Below the pieces are notes generated by a model. That model worked only from the letters and a program-made list of their open reading frames with translations, ran no database searches and had not been told where the DNA came from. A stretch of DNA of 42,194 nt from Acetivibrio sp. MSJd-27 (lineage in GTDB: Bacteria > Bacillota > Clostridia > UMGS1840 > HGM11507): positions 1 to 42,194 of the forward strand of contig NZ_JAHLPV010000025.1 in the NCBI RefSeq assembly GCF_018918095.1, written 5' to 3'. The translations under genes were made by a program, and so were the position numbers. Below, piece after piece: positions 1 to 8,629 of this stretch (position 1 is the stretch's first letter; each line of letters begins with the position of its first letter).

Positions 1-269
1 TATGCGATGTTCATGCCAATCTCCTGCATGGTACGGCGCAGCGAGGGGATGCCGTACAGGTGCTGGATGAACACAATTTTGAACAATACCACCGGGTCAA
101 TGCTGGGACGGCCGTTGTCGCGGCTGTAAAGCGCATCCACCAAGTCGTACAGATGCGTAAAATCCACCGCGCTGTCAATCTGCCGCAGCAGATGCTCCGA
201 TGGAACCAGCTCCTCCAAACATAGGATTTCTACTACATTTCTGCGCAATTCCTGCTCTTTTGCTAGCAC
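1..269 (-). CDS. IS1182-like transposase, N-terminal part (cut by window edge)
   Basis: About 89 codons of a transposase N-terminus read leftwards off the window edge. The visible protein has the pattern typical of the IS1182/IS5-like DDE transposase N-terminal domain: a region reading LVPSEHLLRQID, then FTHLYDLVDALYS, then the signature NGRPSIDPVVLFK, then IQHLYGIPSLRRTMQEI. The start is taken as GTG at 269 because a purine-rich GGGAGGGA lies just upstream on the minus strand. The catalytic domain would lie beyond base 1, so I cannot tell whether the element is intact. Its outer end probably lies near the hairpin at 321-348. Confidence 0.8.
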   Translation of the reverse strand, partial: MLAKEQELRRNVVEILCLEELVPSEHLLRQIDSAVDFTHLYDLVDALYSRDNGRPSIDPVVLFKIVFIQHLYGIPSLRRTMQEIGMNIA

Positions 270-320
270 ACGCCGTCCCTCCCCAGTCTTTTCTTATCTT
301 TATTTTACCACACATACGCA

Positions 321-348
321 AAAAAGCCCAGTGTATACTGGACTTTTT
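321..348. repeat. Imperfect hairpin near the end of the IS element
   Basis: Arms AAAAAGCCCAGT (321-332) and ACTGGACTTTTT (337-348) form a 12-bp stem with one mismatch and a 4-base loop. It lies upstream of the transposase gene and ends in T on either strand, so it could block transcription into the element, as IS ends often do. The exact IS boundary cannot be set without a second copy. Confidence 0.5.
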
Positions 349-360
349 CGACAGGCTGAT

Positions 361-396
361 GGATACAAAAGAAATTTTGTATCCATTTTTGTTTTT
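361..396 (+). terminator. Rho-independent terminator-like hairpin with GAAA loop
   Basis: GGATACAAAA (361-370), loop GAAA, TTTTGTATCC (375-384) is a perfect 10-bp stem, followed by ATTTTTGTTTTT. It reads as a plus-strand terminator, but no plus-strand gene precedes it inside the window. It may belong to a gene displaced by the IS insertion. Confidence 0.55.
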
Positions 397-684
397 CAGA
401 ATGAAAAATTTTTTATAACATAGAAAATTGCGCGGAATCGTGGGCAATTGCATATTTCAAAAAACTTTTTTATTGTATTGAAAAATGTTGTACCGCTATG
501 GACAACCAGCAGTGTGGAAATTTGTGTGTATCGTAGATTTATGATAGAATGATGCTTCAGTGGACATACTATGAATATATCGTTCGAAGATACTTTGAAA
601 GAAACCGTTCGGCAAAGTGACAATTTTATATGCATTTTGACGAAAACAAAATAAAAAAATTATGAATTTTCACTAAAAGTCTTC
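397..684. other. Gene-free AT-rich stretch
   Basis: No convincing gene is seen between the hairpin at 361-396 and the V-ATPase promoter region. It holds a short inverted repeat AATTGC/GCAATT around 426-448 and a 23-base stretch at 409-431 that recurs almost exactly at 22022-22044. Otherwise I see nothing recognisable. Confidence 0.5.
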
Positions 685-709
685 CCTTTTTTGAAAAAAG
701 GAGTATAAT
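685..709 (+). promoter_or_regulatory. Likely V-ATPase operon promoter -10 box with adjacent palindrome
   Basis: TATAAT at 704-709 lies about 60 bases before the first ATPase start. A perfect palindrome, CCTTTTTT-G-AAAAAAGG, fills 685-701, immediately upstream of the -10 box, in the place where the spacer and -35 region would be. No good -35 hexamer is seen at normal spacing (681-686 reads CTTCCC), so the promoter may need an activator, or the palindrome may be an operator. Confidence 0.4.
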
Positions 710-770
710 AAGTTATCATTGGATCGCAAGAACGAAGTATTCTGTGAAAGCATGGAAAGGCGGTGGTGAC

Positions 771-1094
771 ATGAAAGAAATCATCGATAAAATTATTCAG
801 ACGGAATTGGAAGCCCAGAAACAGGGAAAAAGGCTGGAACAGCAGGAACAGGAATTCAGAAAATCGCTGGATAAAGAGATAGAAGCTTACCGCGAAGAAA
901 AGATGGAACAGGCAAAACAACGTGTCCGGAAAGTAGAGGAAGCGGAAACAAAAATTTTAAAAGAACAGATTGAAAAAATTGAAGCAAAATATAATCGTAA
1001 AATGGTTCAGCTGGAAACGAAATTTCAAGAAAACCGGGAAAACTACCTTCAGACGTTGTTTTCAAGAATAACAGGCGGTGAAAAACATGCTTAA
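771..1094 (+). CDS. ntpF: V-type ATPase stator subunit G/H (NtpF-like)
   Basis: This 107-residue protein is almost entirely charged coiled coil (Glu, Lys, Gln and Arg rich, no membrane segment), as expected for the peripheral-stalk subunit that pairs with subunit E and links the catalytic head to subunit I. It is the first gene of the nine-gene V-ATPase operon. ATG at 771 is chosen because GGCGGTGG sits just upstream; a GTG at 744 in the same frame would add nine residues but has no ribosome site. The stop overlaps the next gene by 8 bases, implying coupled translation. Stator proteins of this kind diverge fast, so the call rests on coiled coil plus operon position. Confidence 0.8.
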   Translation: MKEIIDKIIQTELEAQKQGKRLEQQEQEFRKSLDKEIEAYREEKMEQAKQRVRKVEEAETKILKEQIEKIEAKYNRKMVQLETKFQENRENYLQTLFSRITGGEKHA

Positions 1095-2139
1095 AAACCA
1101 ATTGGATTACGGCGCTGTTTATGCGAAAGTGAAAGCTCTGTATGGAAAGCGTCTGAAACAGGAGGACTACGATGCACTGACCAGATGCAATACGGTTCTT
1201 GAAATCGCTACATATTTGAAGGAGCATACCTGCTATTGTGAAATATTTAACAAAATAGACATCCTGTCCCTTCACCGCAGTGATTTGGAAATTATTCTTA
1301 GAAACGAGTATGAGAGCGAGTATACAAGATTTTTCCGTTTCATTGATAAAAAGGATATTGAATTTATCAAATTATTTGAATCCCGAATGAACATCAATGA
1401 AATTTTAAAATTTTTGTTGCTGTTCAATAATGGAAGACAGGAGAAATACCAGTGTACCTTGCCGGAAAAATTTTTGGAAAATTATCAGATTGCCTATGAT
1501 AAGCTTCGCAGTGCGGAGACCTATGAAGCATTTTTGGCAATTGTCAAGCCCTCCATTTACTATGATCTGTTTGTTCAGGCGGCGCCTCAGAAGGATGGGA
1601 GAGTGGACATACCGCTTTTGGAAAGTGCTCTGAACACGGCCTATTATAACTATTTGTTTGCCTACATTAAAAAGGAAAGGCAGAAGGATGCAAGAAAGAA
1701 CATTGATGTTCTGTTGAAAGCGGAGATTGATCTTTTGAATATTATCCGAATCTTAAGGCTCAAGAGGTATTATAAGATTCCAAAAGATGAGTGTCTGGTG
1801 TATATGATATCAAATCATTATCAATTTGGAAAGGATTTGGCCGGAGAGATGCTGGACGCACCTGACTTTGAGGCGGCTTTATCTGTGCTTGGCAAAACGC
1901 CTTATGGAACATTATTTCAAAATGAGCCGGAAGCTATCTGGGATCAGAAAGTGCAGCGTTATGAATACCGGATCAATAAGAAGATTATTCAGATAAGCCC
2001 GCCATCCATTTATTCCATTATCAGCTATCTGAATTTGAAGGAGATTGAAATACACAATCTGGTCAATATCATTGAGGGTGTACGGTACCATATGCCAAAG
2101 GAGCAGATAGAAAATTACTTGATCGGGTATCAAAGTTAG
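1087..2139 (+). CDS. ntpC: V-type ATP synthase subunit C
   Basis: A 350-residue soluble, largely helical protein matching the usual length of subunit C (the homologue of eukaryotic subunit d), which sits like a funnel between the central stalk and the membrane proteolipid ring. The N-terminus (LDYGAVYAKVKALYGKRL) and C-terminus (ISYLNLKEIEIHNLVNIIEG) are the parts most like the family. The ATG at 1087 is preferred over an in-frame GTG at 1078, because AGGCGG at 1072-1077 has good spacing only to 1087. It overlaps the stator gene by 8 bases. In Enterococcus hirae subunit C lies later in the operon, after I, K and E; here it comes before I. Confidence 0.9.
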   Translation: MLKNQLDYGAVYAKVKALYGKRLKQEDYDALTRCNTVLEIATYLKEHTCYCEIFNKIDILSLHRSDLEIILRNEYESEYTRFFRFIDKKDIEFIKLFESRMNINEILKFLLLFNNGRQEKYQCTLPEKFLENYQIAYDKLRSAETYEAFLAIVKPSIYYDLFVQAAPQKDGRVDIPLLESALNTAYYNYLFAYIKKERQKDARKNIDVLLKAEIDLLNIIRILRLKRYYKIPKDECLVYMISNHYQFGKDLAGEMLDAPDFEAALSVLGKTPYGTLFQNEPEAIWDQKVQRYEYRINKKIIQISPPSIYSIISYLNLKEIEIHNLVNIIEGVRYHMPKEQIENYLIGYQS

Positions 2140-2149
2140 GGGGATAGAA

Positions 2150-4090
2150 ATGGCGATTGAAAAATTTAAGCTTTTGACGATTGTCGCACCTGTTGAGAGC
2201 TTTGATCATGTGGTGACCAGTACAGTTCTGGATAGTTCTTTTCAGGTGGAAGAAGCGGATAAACTTCTATATCATGTGACAGACAAGCTCCAGCCATTTG
2301 AGTTTATCAATCCTTATGATTCTTTGCTGCGGAAGTCGATTGAATTGGCGACCACCTTTCATGTCGATCTAAACTATGAGAGTTTTCAAAACAAAGAATG
2401 GAATCTAGATCAGATTGCAGAGTTTTTTTCAGATTTTGGTACAACAATCCGTTCCCTCAAAGAACAGCAGGTAACTTGTGTAAAGACAATGGAATCCAAC
2501 ACACAAATCCTAAAGAAGCTCAAATATATTGAAAATATTGATATGAGTCTGGATGAGCTTTTGAACTGCAAATATACCAAATTCCGTTTTGGACGAATTT
2601 CCAATGAAAGCTATGAGCGTTTTAAGGAATACCTGTCGGAGGATAGAAATGTATTTTTTATTCCTACCTCTACAAGCAAACATCATGTTTATGGGATGTA
2701 TTTCACGACGCAGGAGGAGAGCAAGACGGTGGACTCCTTCTTTGCCTCTTTGAATTTTGAACGGATTTGGATCCCTGGTGAGCACGGAAAGCCGAAAGAA
2801 GCCTATTCCAATATTCAAGCTGAAAACGAGAGATTGAAAAAAAAGGAGTCTGAACTTGGAAAACAGATAAAGGGATATCTCAACCAGAATCGGAAAGAGT
2901 TTTTAGCATGCTATTCTTATTTAAAATTTTATCATACGGCTTATGAACTGCGAAAATTTGCACGAAAAACAGAAGAAATGTTTTTTCTGGTGGGATGGAT
3001 CCCACAGGATAAATTTAAGGAGTTCACAAAAAAATTGGAAAAGTTGGATATTCAATACGCAACCGATCAGGAGACGTTGATGTATCTAATGGAAGAGCCG
3101 GAGGAAGTGAAAAATTCCGCACCTCCTACCAAACTAAACAATAAAGGTTTTTTCCGTTTTTTTGAACAGTTTGTCACCATGTATGGTCTTCCAAGCTACA
3201 ACGAGCTGGATCCCACACCCTTTGTAGCAATTACCTACACGCTTCTGTTTGGAATCATGTTTGGTGATATTGGACAGGGGTTGGTGCTGGCAATCGGAGG
3301 TTTTCTCTTTTATCGGTGGAAAAAGCTGAAACTGGCGCGGATTATCAGTGTAGTTGGACTATCATCCACATTTTTCGGCATCCTGTATGGTTCGGTTTTT
3401 GGCAGTGAGGATTTGCTCCCTGGCTTTAAAGCCATGGAGAACGGGAATACCATCAATATCACCTTGATGACGGCCATCGTTCTGGGGGTATTGATTATCA
3501 CTATCGCTATGGTAATCAATATCATCAATGGCTTTAAACAGAAGGATATGGAAAAGGCGCTGTTTTCCCCCAATGGCTTTGCGGGTATGGTGTTCTACTG
3601 GGCAATTATCATCGGCGTCCTGCTCTTGATGGGGAAGGGCATCAATGTTTTCTCTGTTCTGTATATTATTTTGTTCGCAGTGCTGCCGCTGATTTTGATG
3701 TTTTTGCGGGAACCCCTAGGCAACTTGATTTCCGGAAATAAGGCGAAGGTCAAGAACAAAGGCGAATATGTCGTCGAAAATCTCTTTGAGCTGTTCGAGG
3801 TATTGCTGTCCTATATCACAAATACCATCAGTTTTGTCAGGGTCGGCGCCTTTGCATTGAACCATGCAGGTATGATGCTGGCGGTATATATTCTTGCACA
3901 GACGGCAGCGGGGACGCATAACCCTGTGGTGCTGGTGTTGGGAAATATCCTGGTGATCGGGCTGGAAGGATTGATCGTAGGGATTCAGGTACTCCGTTTG
4001 GAGTTTTATGAGATTTTTTCACGGTTTTACAGCGGTGAGGGAAAAGAATATAAGCCCCTTACCGTAGACTATCAAACAAAAAATATTTAA
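2150..4090 (+). CDS. ntpI: V-type ATP synthase subunit I (V0 a-subunit)
   Basis: This 646-residue protein has the two-part form of the a-subunit family. A soluble N-terminal half (about 1-350) with coiled-coil stretches joins the peripheral stalks. A membrane half (about 355-635) with seven or eight hydrophobic segments forms the ion half-channels against the proteolipid ring. The essential arginine is visible as Arg564 in FVRVGAFALNHAG, the family's conserved motif. The start follows GGGGGATAGA by normal spacing, 10 bases after subunit C. It ends one base before the region holding the ribosome site of subunit K. Confidence 0.95.
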   Translation: MAIEKFKLLTIVAPVESFDHVVTSTVLDSSFQVEEADKLLYHVTDKLQPFEFINPYDSLLRKSIELATTFHVDLNYESFQNKEWNLDQIAEFFSDFGTTIRSLKEQQVTCVKTMESNTQILKKLKYIENIDMSLDELLNCKYTKFRFGRISNESYERFKEYLSEDRNVFFIPTSTSKHHVYGMYFTTQEESKTVDSFFASLNFERIWIPGEHGKPKEAYSNIQAENERLKKKESELGKQIKGYLNQNRKEFLACYSYLKFYHTAYELRKFARKTEEMFFLVGWIPQDKFKEFTKKLEKLDIQYATDQETLMYLMEEPEEVKNSAPPTKLNNKGFFRFFEQFVTMYGLPSYNELDPTPFVAITYTLLFGIMFGDIGQGLVLAIGGFLFYRWKKLKLARIISVVGLSSTFFGILYGSVFGSEDLLPGFKAMENGNTINITLMTAIVLGVLIITIAMVINIINGFKQKDMEKALFSPNGFAGMVFYWAIIIGVLLLMGKGINVFSVLYIILFAVLPLILMFLREPLGNLISGNKAKVKNKGEYVVENLFELFEVLLSYITNTISFVRVGAFALNHAGMMLAVYILAQTAAGTHNPVVLVLGNILVIGLEGLIVGIQVLRLEFYEIFSRFYSGEGKEYKPLTVDYQTKNI

Positions 4091-4106
4091 TTTGGAGGTT
4101 CTAATT

Positions 4107-4529
4107 ATGATGTATTTATTCACGTTGGGTTTGGTTGTTGTGCTGATGCTGCCGTTGTATGCGATTTACAAAAAGAAGGTTACCGGGAAAAAGGCAAAGT
4201 TCACGCTGGGGGTTAATCTGGCTTCCTTTGCGGCTTTCTGCGGGATTGTGATTCTGGCATCCACACATGGAGCAATGGCTGCCGCAGGTGCGGAAATGTC
4301 CCCTGCTATCGGTATGGGCTTCTTAAGCGCTGCTTTGGCGACCGGCCTTTCCTGTATCGGAGCTGGTATTGCGGTTGCATCCTCCGCAAGTTCGGCTTTG
4401 GGCGCAATCAGTGAAAATTCCTCTATTTTGGGAAAATCTCTTATCTTTGTCGCATTGGCGGAAGGGGTTGCGCTGTACGGCTTGCTGATTTCCATCCAGA
4501 TCCTGAACAAATTGCCCAGCTTAGTATAA
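4107..4529 (+). CDS. ntpK: V-type ATP synthase subunit K (proteolipid c ring)
   Basis: A 140-residue membrane protein with four hydrophobic segments (about 3-20, 37-57, 66-97, 108-136). The last two form a classic c-subunit hairpin with glycine/alanine-rich helix GIGAGIAVASS-like packing, and the ion-carrying glutamate is Glu119 in ALAEGVALYG. The first two segments are a divergent N-terminal extension, not an obvious duplicate. GGAGG at 4094-4098 places the start at ATG 4107 (or 4110), not at an in-frame TTG at 4092. Compared with the Ilyobacter sodium-type c subunit, the glutamine and the serine after the glutamate are replaced (Ala and Gly), so the sodium signature of that type is absent. 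Confidence 0.92.
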   Translation: MMYLFTLGLVVVLMLPLYAIYKKKVTGKKAKFTLGVNLASFAAFCGIVILASTHGAMAAAGAEMSPAIGMGFLSAALATGLSCIGAGIAVASSASSALGAISENSSILGKSLIFVALAEGVALYGLLISIQILNKLPSLV

Positions 4530-4541
4530 GCGGTGACAACA

Positions 4542-4850
4542 ATGAAATTTTATTTGATTTCCGACAATATTGATACATTGACGGGAATGCGTCTTGCAGG
4601 GATCGAGGGAGTAGTGGTCCACGAGGCGGAGGAAACGAAAAATGTGATTGAAAAGGCTGCTTCGGATCGGAATGTGGGCATTCTTTTGATTACAGAACAA
4701 TTGTCCAATCTCTGTAAAGAGACAGTAGACAGGATTAAAATGGAGCAAAAAATGCCCCTGGTTGTCATCATTCCGGACCGCCATGGTACCGGTCGTGACA
4801 AGGATTCCATCACCCGCTATATCAATGAGTCAATCGGGTTGAAGCTGTAA
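4542..4850 (+). CDS. ntpG: V-type ATP synthase subunit F
   Basis: A 102-residue soluble protein with the Rossmann-like alternation of strands and helices of subunit F: FYLISDNIDTLTGMRLAGIEG at the start (the DxxTxxGxRLAG pattern), GILLITEQL in the middle, and PLVVIIPD near the end. It binds subunit D to form the central rotor shaft. The ATG at 4542 is preferred; an in-frame GTG at 4533 overlaps the ribosome-site-like GCGGTGA. It lies 12 bases after subunit K. Confidence 0.92.
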   Translation: MKFYLISDNIDTLTGMRLAGIEGVVVHEAEETKNVIEKAASDRNVGILLITEQLSNLCKETVDRIKMEQKMPLVVIIPDRHGTGRDKDSITRYINESIGLKL

Positions 4851-4872
4851 TAAAAGAGAAGGTGGAGAAGCA

Positions 4873-5445
4873 ATGAGCGCAGAACAAAAGCTGGATCGCT
4901 TTAAGCAGTCCATATTAAATGAGATCTCCCGTCAGGAAGAAGAAATGCACGATCGGATGGAGCAAGAGCGGAAATCTGCTTTTGAGCAGGCGGAAAATGA
5001 AATTCTGGCCCAGTGTTATACATACATTAAGGGCGAGACCGCGAGGCTCCAGACGGAAGCACACCGCAGCGGGTCCGAGAGAACGCTTGAGATGAAAAAA
5101 AGTGTTCTGAGAAAACGGACCGAACTGTGTGACGGGTTGTTTGAAGAGCTGAGAGAAAAACTCAAACAATTTTTAAAGTCTGAGGAATATATTGGATATC
5201 TGAAAAAGGAATTGGATGAGATCCGAAAAATGATTCCGGATGAAACAAATATGGAGATTTATCTGAGCCGGGAGGATGCCGGAAAGCTTGCTCCCGAGAA
5301 TATGAAAGTCTGTGAGAAAAAATTTCCACTCGGCGGGTTTGAGCTGATCGCCCGTGATGAGAAAAAGTTTTTCGATGCAAGGCTGGACAGCAGACTGACG
5401 CAGATGCGTCAGGATTTTATCAATCTGTTTGATATCACGGTCTGA
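4873..5445 (+). CDS. ntpE: V-type ATP synthase subunit E
   Basis: A 190-residue protein with a long charged N-terminal helix (about 1-95, coiled coil) followed by a globular alpha/beta C-terminal domain, the layout of the peripheral-stalk E subunit. It pairs with the G/H stator and caps the top of the catalytic head. AAGGTGGAG gives a good ribosome site 7 bases before the ATG. The stop ends at 5445, 14 bases before the chosen start of subunit A. Confidence 0.9.
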   Translation: MSAEQKLDRFKQSILNEISRQEEEMHDRMEQERKSAFEQAENEILAQCYTYIKGETARLQTEAHRSGSERTLEMKKSVLRKRTELCDGLFEELREKLKQFLKSEEYIGYLKKELDEIRKMIPDETNMEIYLSREDAGKLAPENMKVCEKKFPLGGFELIARDEKKFFDARLDSRLTQMRQDFINLFDITV

Positions 5446-5459
5446 TGGGAGGGAGAGTT

Positions 5460-7229
5460 ATGGAGAACGAGAAAGGTTACATCTATGCCATCAACGGCCC
5501 TGTTGTCATAGCCAAAGGCGGCTGCAGTTTTTCCATGCTGGAAATGGTATATGTGGGAAAACAGAGGCTTGTGGGTGAGGTCATTAAGGTTTCGGATGAC
5601 GGCGCCACCGTGCAGGTTTACGAGGAGACATCGGGGCTGAAGGTGGGAGAGCCGATTTACAAGACCAATCAACCCATGTCCGTACTGTTGGGACCGGGCA
5701 TTTTGAAAAGTATTTTTGATGGAATCGAAAGACCTTTAAAGGTGCTGGAGGAAAGAAGCGGCGCTTTTATTGCCACCGGCTTGAATGTGTCTTCACTGGA
5801 TGAGGAAAAGAAGTGGGAAGTTACGATAACCTGTCGGGAAGGGGATGAATTGTCCTCCGGTCAAGTGTATGCCACCTGCCCGGAAACAGCCTCTATTCTT
5901 CACAAATGCCTTGTTCCGAACGGAGTCAAAGGCAGAGTAAAGAAAGCTATGCCAAACGGGTCTTATTCCATTCACGATACCGTGGTCGAATTGGAGGATG
6001 AGACGGGAAACAAAACGGAACTGACCCTATGCCAGAAATGGCCTATCCGGAATCCAAGGCCGGTCAAAGAGCGGCTGGAGCTGTGTAAGCCTTTGATCAC
6101 GGGGCAGAGGGTGATCGACTCCCTTTTTCCGGTAGCGAAGGGGGGCGCGGTTGCGATCCCGGGAGGCTTCGGTACCGGCAAGACCATGACGCAGCATCAG
6201 CTGGCCAAATGGTCCGATGCGGACATCATTGTCTATGTGGGCTGCGGCGAGCGGGGCAATGAGATGACGCAGGTTCTGGAGGAGTTCTCCGAACTGATTG
6301 ATCCGCGGACCGGCGCGGCTTTGACGGACCGCACGGTTCTGATTGCAAATACGTCCAATATGCCGGTGGCCGCCCGTGAAGCGTCGATTTACACTGGTAT
6401 CACGCTGGCGGAGTATTATCGGGATATGGGCTACAATGTGGCGATTATGGCGGACTCCACCTCCCGGTGGGCGGAAGCTTTGCGGGAGATATCCGGCCGT
6501 TTGGAGGAGATGCCGGCGGAGGAAGGCTTTCCGGCTTATCTGCCCTCCAGAATTGCTGAATTTTATGAGAGGGCGGGCTATGTGGATTCCCTGTGCGGCG
6601 AAAAGGGGAGTGTTACTATCATCGGTGCGGTATCCCCTGCCGGTTCTGATTTTTCCGAGCCGGTTACCCAGAATACCAAGCGTTTTACGCGCTGTTTCTG
6701 GGCGCTGGACAAAAGCCTGGCTTACCAGAGGCATTATCCGGCGATTCATTGGATGGACTCGTATACGGAGTATTTTGACGATTTGATACCCTGGTATCAA
6801 GAGCATGTCTCTCCGGAATTTCCAAGCTGCCGCGGGCGGATTATGCACATTCTGCAGGAGGAAGATAAGCTGCAGCAGATTGTAAAGCTGATCGGCGCGG
6901 ATGTTCTTCCGGAAGATCAAAAGCTGATCATGGAGATCTCCAGACTGATCCGGGTTGGATTTCTGCAGCAGAATGCCTTTCACGCGATTGATACGTATGT
7001 CCCAATTGATAAACAGCTTCGGATGATGCAGGTGATTCTGCATCTGTACGACAGGGGAATGGAGCTGGTCAGAAAAAGCATTCCGCTGTCTCAGCTGAAA
7101 GAGACAGGGATATTTGAAGATATCATCAAAATCAAGTACGATGTCAGGAATGAAGAGATTGACAAAATGGAATCTTATCGGCAGAGAATTGACACTCTGA
7201 CAGATGAAATCCTGAAAAATAATGAGTAA
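5460..7229 (+). CDS. ntpA: V-type ATP synthase catalytic subunit A
   Basis: The 589-residue catalytic subunit. The Walker A loop is GGFGTGKT at residues 235-242 (Lys241), preceded by the bulge domain specific to A subunits, and the region with MADSTSRWAEALREISGRLEEMPAEEG carries the Walker B and catalytic residues (described in two parts: ADSTSRWAEALREI and GRLEEMPAEEGFP). The family more often reads GPFGxGKT; the proline is Gly here. An in-frame ATG at 5445 overlaps the end of subunit E; ATG 5460 is preferred since GGGAGGGAG lies just upstream of it. It hydrolyses or makes ATP at the A/B interface, with rotation carried by D and F. Confidence 0.96.
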   Translation: MENEKGYIYAINGPVVIAKGGCSFSMLEMVYVGKQRLVGEVIKVSDDGATVQVYEETSGLKVGEPIYKTNQPMSVLLGPGILKSIFDGIERPLKVLEERSGAFIATGLNVSSLDEEKKWEVTITCREGDELSSGQVYATCPETASILHKCLVPNGVKGRVKKAMPNGSYSIHDTVVELEDETGNKTELTLCQKWPIRNPRPVKERLELCKPLITGQRVIDSLFPVAKGGAVAIPGGFGTGKTMTQHQLAKWSDADIIVYVGCGERGNEMTQVLEEFSELIDPRTGAALTDRTVLIANTSNMPVAAREASIYTGITLAEYYRDMGYNVAIMADSTSRWAEALREISGRLEEMPAEEGFPAYLPSRIAEFYERAGYVDSLCGEKGSVTIIGAVSPAGSDFSEPVTQNTKRFTRCFWALDKSLAYQRHYPAIHWMDSYTEYFDDLIPWYQEHVSPEFPSCRGRIMHILQEEDKLQQIVKLIGADVLPEDQKLIMEISRLIRVGFLQQNAFHAIDTYVPIDKQLRMMQVILHLYDRGMELVRKSIPLSQLKETGIFEDIIKIKYDVRNEEIDKMESYRQRIDTLTDEILKNNE

Positions 7230-7241
7230 GGCGGTGATCGT

Positions 7242-8627
7242 ATGGATTTTTCCTATATGGGACTAAATGAAATCAACGGTTCTCTGATTGTGCTGGATCA
7301 CGTTGCGGACGCGGCTTATGATGAGATTGTAAAAATAGAGACAACCGAAGGAAAGTCTTTGCTTGGAAAAGTCATTGCGATAGAGGATCAGAGGGCGGTC
7401 ATTCAGGTTTATGAAGGAACAAAGGGACTGTCCCTGACCAATACAAAGACCAAATTTACCGGACGGCCGATGGAGCTTGCCCTTTCCAAGGAGATTTTAG
7501 GGCGGATTTTCGATGGGGCAGGAAAGCCTATCGATGGCTTGGGGGAAATCTATGCGGAGAAAAAGGTGAATGTCAACGGGGTGCCGATCAATCCGGTTTC
7601 CCGGGAGTATCCCAGAAACTATATACAGACCGGCTTTTCCTGCATTGACGGCATGAGCACCCTGATCCGTGGGCAGAAACTGCCCATTTTTTCCGGCTCA
7701 GGCATGAAGCACAACCAGTTCGCCGCTCAGATTGCCGCCCAGGCGAAGGTCACGGATAACTCGGAATTTGCCATTGTATTCGCGGCGATGGGCGTAAAAA
7801 ATGACGTGGCGGATTTCTTTAAGAACAGCTTTGCGCAAAGCGGTGCGCTTTCCAAGGTTGTCATGTTTCTGAATCTGGCCAACGACCCGATTATCGAGCG
7901 AATCATCACGCCGCGATGCGCTCTGGCAGCCGCGGAATACCTTGCCTTTGACTGCGGGATGCATGTTCTGGTCATCATGACGGATATCACCTCTTATTGC
8001 GAGGCGCTGCGGGAATTGTCCTCCTCAAAAGGGGAAATTCCGGGCAGAAAGGGATATCCGGGCTATCTGTATTCCGATTTGGCTTCCATGTATGAACGGG
8101 CAGGAATGATAAAGGGAAAGGCGGGGTCTGTCACACAGGTTCCCATCCTGACGATGCCCAACGATGACATCAGCCATCCGATCCCCGATCTGACCGGTTA
8201 TATTACCGAAGGGCAGATTGTTTTGGATCGTGCGCTAGACAATATGGGCATCTATCCGCCTGTTTCTGTCCTGCCGTCCCTGTCCCGTCTGATGAAGGAC
8301 GGAATCGGCGAGGGGTTTACCCGCGCGGATCATCCAGACTTGTCCAATCAGCTCTTTTCCGCATACTCCAAGGTGCAGGAGGTACGGTCTCTGGCACAGG
8401 TTATCGGGGAAGACGAGCTGACGCCCACTGACAAAAAATATCTGGAATTCGGTGAGGTTTTTGAACGGGAATTCATCAACCAGGGACAAAATGAAAACCG
8501 CACGATGGAACAGACCTTAGAGCTTGGCTGGAGAATCCTCTCCATCCTGCCCGTTTCCGAATTGGATCGGCTGGATCAGGCGCTTTTGGATCAGTACTAT
8601 GTGAAATCGAATGAGGACGGTGAATAG
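7242..8627 (+). CDS. ntpB: V-type ATP synthase regulatory subunit B
   Basis: A 461-residue homologue of the A subunit without a working Walker A loop: the equivalent place reads SGSGMKHNQ (about 151-159), the normal B-subunit form. Other family stretches include [17 protein letters not shown] and the arginine-bearing [14 protein letters not shown] near the end. B alternates with A in the hexameric head and contributes residues to the nucleotide site. The start follows AGGCGGTGATCGT, 12 bases after subunit A. Confidence 0.96.
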   Translation: MDFSYMGLNEINGSLIVLDHVADAAYDEIVKIETTEGKSLLGKVIAIEDQRAVIQVYEGTKGLSLTNTKTKFTGRPMELALSKEILGRIFDGAGKPIDGLGEIYAEKKVNVNGVPINPVSREYPRNYIQTGFSCIDGMSTLIRGQKLPIFSGSGMKHNQFAAQIAAQAKVTDNSEFAIVFAAMGVKNDVADFFKNSFAQSGALSKVVMFLNLANDPIIERIITPRCALAAAEYLAFDCGMHVLVIMTDITSYCEALRELSSSKGEIPGRKGYPGYLYSDLASMYERAGMIKGKAGSVTQVPILTMPNDDISHPIPDLTGYITEGQIVLDRALDNMGIYPPVSVLPSLSRLMKDGIGEGFTRADHPDLSNQLFSAYSKVQEVRSLAQVIGEDELTPTDKKYLEFGEVFEREFINQGQNENRTMEQTLELGWRILSILPVSELDRLDQALLDQYYVKSNEDGE

Positions 8628-8629
8628 CT

